9,225 nt of DNA from Bacteriovorax sp. (GTDB taxonomy: Bacteria > Bdellovibrionota > Bacteriovoracia > Bacteriovoracales > Bacteriovoracaceae): NCBI GenBank assembly GCA_030654205.1, contig JAURXW010000542.1:1-9225 (forward strand), given 5' to 3'. This document shows positions 7,068 to 9,225 of this stretch, in pieces. Numbering within the stretch: position 1 is the stretch's first letter; each line of letters begins with the position of its first letter. The position numbers were made by a program, and so were the translations under genes. The notes beneath the pieces are model-generated. The model was not told the origin of the DNA. It did not search any database and saw nothing but the letters and a program-made list of their open reading frames with translations.

Positions 7068-7969
7068 ACTATTCTTTTAAAACTTTTTAAAGATTCCATA
7101 ATCGCAACCGACTGTTCAAGCATTTGTTCGGCGATCTTAGAGTTTTTTATACTAGCACCTACTCCATCATTAATTGAAGTTCGAAATAAATTACAAGATT
7201 TTTCGATTCCCATGAGACAAATGCCTTGTTCTTCAATTGCATTAGATATTTCTTGAACTTTTATTTGGATTTTATCAGATAAATCTGAAAGATGATTCAA
7301 CTGTTTAGAGCTCATTTGTGAAAGTTGATCACCCGCCCGTAAACTTTCATTTCCTTTTTCAATAAGGAATTTTATTTTATTATTACTTTCAGAGACTATA
7401 TTATTAATACGCTCCACTCCTTCCTTTAAAAGCAAATTAATTTCTTTGGCCGCTTCACCACTACTTTGGGCGAGCTTGCCAACTTCTTCTGCAACAACTG
7501 CAAAACCTTTCCCTTGTTCCCCTGCACGAGCTGCTTCAACTGAAGCATTGAATGACAAAAGCTTTGTTTGGAAAACAATATCGTCAATCACTTTGGTTTT
7601 TTCATCTATATGAGCTGGATTAAAATTTTTCGAGATAATATAAATTTCTGAAAGCTTGATATCATCAAAAGCATTATTATAAAGCTGCTGAATAGTTGAT
7701 TTACTATTTTCATCGGCAGCATCCCCCATTTTTTCTAAATTCAATACACCTGGGAGAAAACTAATCGTACGAATTGTTTGATAGGCAATATGAATTTTCG
7801 ATTCAATTTTACTAGCAACTTCTTGAGCGTATAAAGTTTGCTCTTTTACATATGATTCTTTAATACTCTCCACATCTTTTTTAAACTTGAAAAATAGAAG
7901 TAAAAAAATTCCAATAATAAATAGTATTAAAAACAAAAACTGCTTACTTTTAAGAAAGTCCTTAATCAT
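7064..7969 (-). CDS. Short chemoreceptor-like protein lacking second TM and HAMP
   Basis: This 301-residue protein carries part of a methyl-accepting chemotaxis protein (MCP) signalling domain. Residues 10-27 are one strongly hydrophobic helix. Residues about 31-123 resemble the membrane-distal helix and strand of an extracytoplasmic sensor (SEIYIISKNFNPAH at 107-120). Directly after this, from about 126, comes the MCP hairpin tip: VIDDIVFQTKLLSFNASVEA, then ARAGEQGKGFAVVAEEVGKLA. A long C-terminal coiled coil (about 168-301) follows. A full MCP is usually 500-600 residues with a second membrane helix, HAMP domain and an N-terminal coiled-coil arm; all three are absent here. The frame is intact, so this is either a stable short variant or an in-frame deletion derivative. 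No CheR-binding tail pentapeptide is seen. Its ATG overlaps the stop of the upstream receiver-domain gene (ATGA), implying translational coupling. The normal role would be signalling to CheW/CheA; with this architecture that is uncertain. Confidence 0.85.
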   Translation of the reverse strand: MIKDFLKSKQFLFLILFIIGIFLLLFFKFKKDVESIKESYVKEQTLYAQEVASKIESKIHIAYQTIRTISFLPGVLNLEKMGDAADENSKSTIQQLYNNAFDDIKLSEIYIISKNFNPAHIDEKTKVIDDIVFQTKLLSFNASVEAARAGEQGKGFAVVAEEVGKLAQSSGEAAKEINLLLKEGVERINNIVSESNNKIKFLIEKGNESLRAGDQLSQMSSKQLNHLSDLSDKIQIKVQEISNAIEEQGICLMGIEKSCNLFRTSINDGVGASIKNSKIAEQMLEQSVAIMESLKSFKRIV

Positions 7970-8406
7970 TGAGTTCTCGAATGTTTCATGATAGCAGCTT
8001 TAATATTTTTTTCAAATTCTTCATATACAAAAGGCTTTATAAAATGTTCTTTTATCTGATAACGTTCTAGTTTCTTCTTATCTGTTTGAGTGTCTTTACC
8101 TGTTACAACTACAATTAGGGCCGAAGTTGTTCTTGGATGCAGACTCTTATTCATTGAACGAATTTTATCAATTAAGTCAAAACATGTACCGTCATCTAAA
8201 CTCCAGTCCAAAAGAAGTAAGTCGTATTCTTTTGTTTCAATTTTATCTAAAGAATCCGTTACACTAAATGATAATTCGTAGTTAGTGTGATTCATTTTTT
8301 CTAGATGCATACCTATCAATTCTGCAATATCTTTATTATTATCTAAAATCATCACTCGATATTTTTCTGGAATAATTTTTCCAAGCTTTAGACTTGAATG
8401 ACTCAT
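7966..8406 (-). CDS. Stand-alone receiver-domain response regulator
   Basis: This is a 146-residue cytoplasmic protein that is essentially one receiver (REC) domain, like CheY or Spo0F, with no DNA-binding or enzymatic output domain. Numbering from the ATG at 8406: VMILDNN gives D22 with N23 where the second acidic residue normally binds Mg2+; D67 in LLLLDWSLDDG is the phospho-acceptor; T102 lies in VVVTGKD; K124 lies in HFIKPF. About 15 extra residues precede the first beta-strand. Start choice: an ATG at 8412 in the same frame is only 1 nt from the AGGA (plus-strand tcct 8414-8417), whereas ATG 8406 is 7 nt away, so 8406 is preferred. The gene is first in an operon with the chemoreceptor-like gene, which it overlaps by 4 bp. 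It is therefore likely to serve in the same pathway, as a phosphate acceptor or sink for a CheA or hybrid kinase elsewhere. The single acidic residue may alter phosphorylation kinetics. Confidence 0.88.
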   Translation of the reverse strand: MSHSSLKLGKIIPEKYRVMILDNNKDIAELIGMHLEKMNHTNYELSFSVTDSLDKIETKEYDLLLLDWSLDDGTCFDLIDKIRSMNKSLHPRTTSALIVVVTGKDTQTDKKKLERYQIKEHFIKPFVYEEFEKNIKAAIMKHSRTQ

Positions 8407-8413
8407 GACCATG

Positions 8414-8420
8414 TCCTTTT
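8414..8420 (-). promoter_or_regulatory. Ribosome binding site deciding the response regulator start
   Basis: On the minus strand this reads AAAAGGA. It is 1 nt from the ATG at 8412, too close to use, and 7 nt from the in-frame ATG at 8406, which is a normal spacing. Confidence 0.6.
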
Positions 8421-8429
8421 GATGAAGCT

Positions 8430-8457
8430 AATATATTGCTCCTCATCGTACTTCTAA
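8430..8457 (-). promoter_or_regulatory. Candidate promoter of the receiver/chemoreceptor operon
   Basis: On the minus strand TTAGAA (8452-8457, 4/6 to consensus) is followed 16 bp later by TATATT (8430-8435, 5/6). The start of transcription would fall about 15-20 nt before the ribosome binding site. AT-rich DNA gives such matches by chance, so this is tentative. Confidence 0.4.
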
Positions 8458-8488
8458 TAATATTACTGAGTATAAAATCTCTATTGCA

Positions 8489-8501
8489 CCTATTTCATAG
8501 G
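8489..8501. promoter_or_regulatory. Small dyad in the divergent intergenic region
   Basis: CCTAT-ttc-ATAGG is a perfect 5+5 dyad roughly midway between the receiver operon and the DUF2805 gene. It could be a regulator site for either direction. Short dyads of this size are common by chance and there is no second copy in the window. The remainder of the 8413-8590 gap shows no further clear structure. Confidence 0.2.
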
Positions 8502-8590
8502 GCCTGTTAGCGTATCTAGCGAGTGTCTAATCCCTAGTGCATTTCGTAGTCAATTTTTCCATGAGATTATAAACATGGGAGTAGTAGACG

Positions 8591-8890
8591 ATGAAAAACA
8601 AAATAGCCGACAAATTTAGTAATCTAGATAAAGAAGAAATTGATCGAATTATAAGAATGTGCTGGGAAGATAGAACTCCCTTTGAAGCGATCCATATTCA
8701 GTTTGATTTAAACCCCAATGAAGTCGTTAAATTTATGCGAAGAGCTTTGTCTCTTAAAGATTTTATAAGATGGCGAGTGAGAGCTAATAACCTAGGACAT
8801 TTGAAACATTTAAAAACAAGATCCTCTGAAATTAATCGTTTCAAATGTTCAAGACAAAACCTAGATGGCTCTACCAAAGGATATAAATAA
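8591..8890 (+). CDS. Small DUF2805 / TIGR03643-type conserved protein
   Basis: This is a 99-residue cytoplasmic protein of unknown function. The core, about residues 17-62, matches my memory of the TIGR03643/DUF2805 family: IDRIIRMCWEDRTPFEAI (17-34), a QFDL segment, then EVVKFMRRAL and FIRWRVRA. In the family the equivalents are a WEDRTPFEAI block, a helix ending in LMR, and a SFKLWRxRV block. The spacing and basic helices suggest a small helix-turn-helix-like fold, which is inference. Family members are often about 70-90 residues and end soon after the basic block; this one has about 25 extra basic, polar residues (LKHLKTRSSEINRF and onwards). The start is well supported by GGGAG (8577-8581), 9 nt before the ATG. 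The pair CCATG (8559-8563) and CATGG (8574-8578) could form a weak hairpin reaching into that site. It stands alone between two non-operonic neighbours. Confidence 0.8.
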   Translation: MKNKIADKFSNLDKEEIDRIIRMCWEDRTPFEAIHIQFDLNPNEVVKFMRRALSLKDFIRWRVRANNLGHLKHLKTRSSEINRFKCSRQNLDGSTKGYK

Positions 8891-8923
8891 GTCTTAATTA
8901 ATTTTTTGCAAATTTCTTAATCA

Positions 8924-8952
8924 TTGACTTTAATTTTTACGTATTAGAAAAT
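8924..8952 (+). promoter_or_regulatory. Candidate promoter of the right-edge exported gene
   Basis: TTGACT (8924-8929, 5/6 to the -35 consensus) is followed 17 bp later by GAAAAT (8947-8952, 4/6 to the -10 consensus), about 47 bp before the ATG at 9000. An 8-bp inverted pair, cttaatca (8916-8923) and tgattaag (8974-8981), brackets the promoter and could serve as an operator; this is weak evidence. Confidence 0.4.
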
Positions 8953-8999
8953 ATTATTGTGCCTTCCGCTTTTTGATTAAGCTCTAACTAGGAACCATA

Positions 9000-9225
9000 A
9001 TGGTTATTACCAAAAAATATTTTCTCTTAATTTCAAGCTTTCTCATTTTTTCAGTGCAGGCACATGCCGGTCTTATTTATACGGCCGCTGATTTAAAAAT
9101 TGGTCTTGGCACTAATGCTTCATCCGATGGTTCAACTATAAAATCAAGAAGCTTAATTAACTATAGTGTTGAAGGAAGTTTGGGCTTAACGTACTCTAGT
9201 TTTATTTTTGGTGTCATTGGAGAAT
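9000..9225 (+). CDS. Exported probable outer-membrane barrel protein (partial, 5' end)
   Basis: The first 75 codons are visible and the frame runs off the right edge. MVITKKYFLLISSFLIFS begins a signal peptide with an AHA|G cleavage site after residue 23. The mature start, GLIYTAADLKIGLGTNASSDG, is followed by SLINYSVEGSLGLTYSSFIFGVIGE, which has the alternating polar/hydrophobic strands and short turns seen in small outer-membrane barrels. The start is supported by AGGA (8990-8993), 6 nt before the ATG. No family can be named from this much sequence; a periplasmic protein is the alternative. Confidence 0.7.
   Translation, partial: MVITKKYFLLISSFLIFSVQAHAGLIYTAADLKIGLGTNASSDGSTIKSRSLINYSVEGSLGLTYSSFIFGVIGE

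Noticed and set aside
7064..7969. Calling the short chemoreceptor a pseudogene
   Set aside because: The frame is intact from ATG to stop, the tip is well conserved and it is translationally coupled; an internal deletion is possible but decay is not shown.
8090..8281. Plus-strand open frame of 63 codons inside the receiver gene
   Set aside because: It is antisense to a clear REC domain, has no ribosome binding site or recognisable motif, and is explained as a shadow frame. The same applies to the minus-strand frames inside the lipoprotein gene and 1926-2126 inside the phospholipase D gene.
8483..8490. attgcacc shared by the barrel promoter (2540-2547) and the 8413-8590 intergenic region
   Set aside because: A third near match occurs inside the barrel coding region (about 3047-3054) and eight bases are too few in AT-rich DNA; no -10 hexamer is well placed after 8489.

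Overview
This is an AT-rich window (roughly one third G+C by eye) from a Gram-negative bacterium. Four proteins carry export signals, one has a lipobox, and two look like outer-membrane beta-barrels. The chemoreceptor tip sequence (SFNASVEAARAGE, followed by GKGFAVVAEEVG) and the density of envelope and signalling genes resemble Bdellovibrio/Bacteriovorax-type predatory bacteria (Bdellovibrionota). That assignment is an inference from recalled family flavour, not from a search. No rRNA, tRNA, CRISPR array, transposase or integrase was seen.

Layout. Bases 1-762 (minus) hold the 5' part of a signalling gene with an N-terminal receiver domain, a coiled coil and a HisKA dimerisation domain; it runs off the left edge. 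A 172-bp divergent intergenic region carries an 11-bp sequence repeated three times in tandem. Bases 935-2449 (plus) encode an exported phospholipase D / cardiolipin-synthase-like protein, closed by a very strong hairpin terminator. Bases 2606-3739 encode a predicted outer-membrane beta-barrel with its own promoter. Bases 3885-7067 encode a 1060-residue predicted lipoprotein with an internal duplication and four regularly spaced cysteine pairs. Its stop overlaps the stop of a convergent two-gene operon (minus, 8406 to 7064): a stand-alone receiver-domain protein, then a short chemoreceptor-like protein coupled to it by a 4-bp ATGA overlap. Bases 8591-8890 (plus) encode a small DUF2805/TIGR03643-type protein. 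From 9000 a further exported, probable beta-barrel gene starts and leaves the right edge. No gene-free stretch exceeds 300 bases.

How the parts may work together. The middle of the window is a run of three same-strand envelope genes: a lipid-active enzyme, an outer-membrane barrel and a large surface or periplasmic lipoprotein. Each has its own expression signals, so this is a neighbourhood rather than one tight operon. Signalling genes flank it on both sides. The most unusual items are the duplicated lipoprotein, which I do not recognise as a named family, and the chemoreceptor-like protein, which goes from a sensor-like segment straight to the signalling tip and lacks a second membrane helix and HAMP domain. 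Three long reading frames could be extended upstream to TTG codons. Ribosome binding sites, signal peptides, a promoter and the terminator position all favour the later ATG starts used here.
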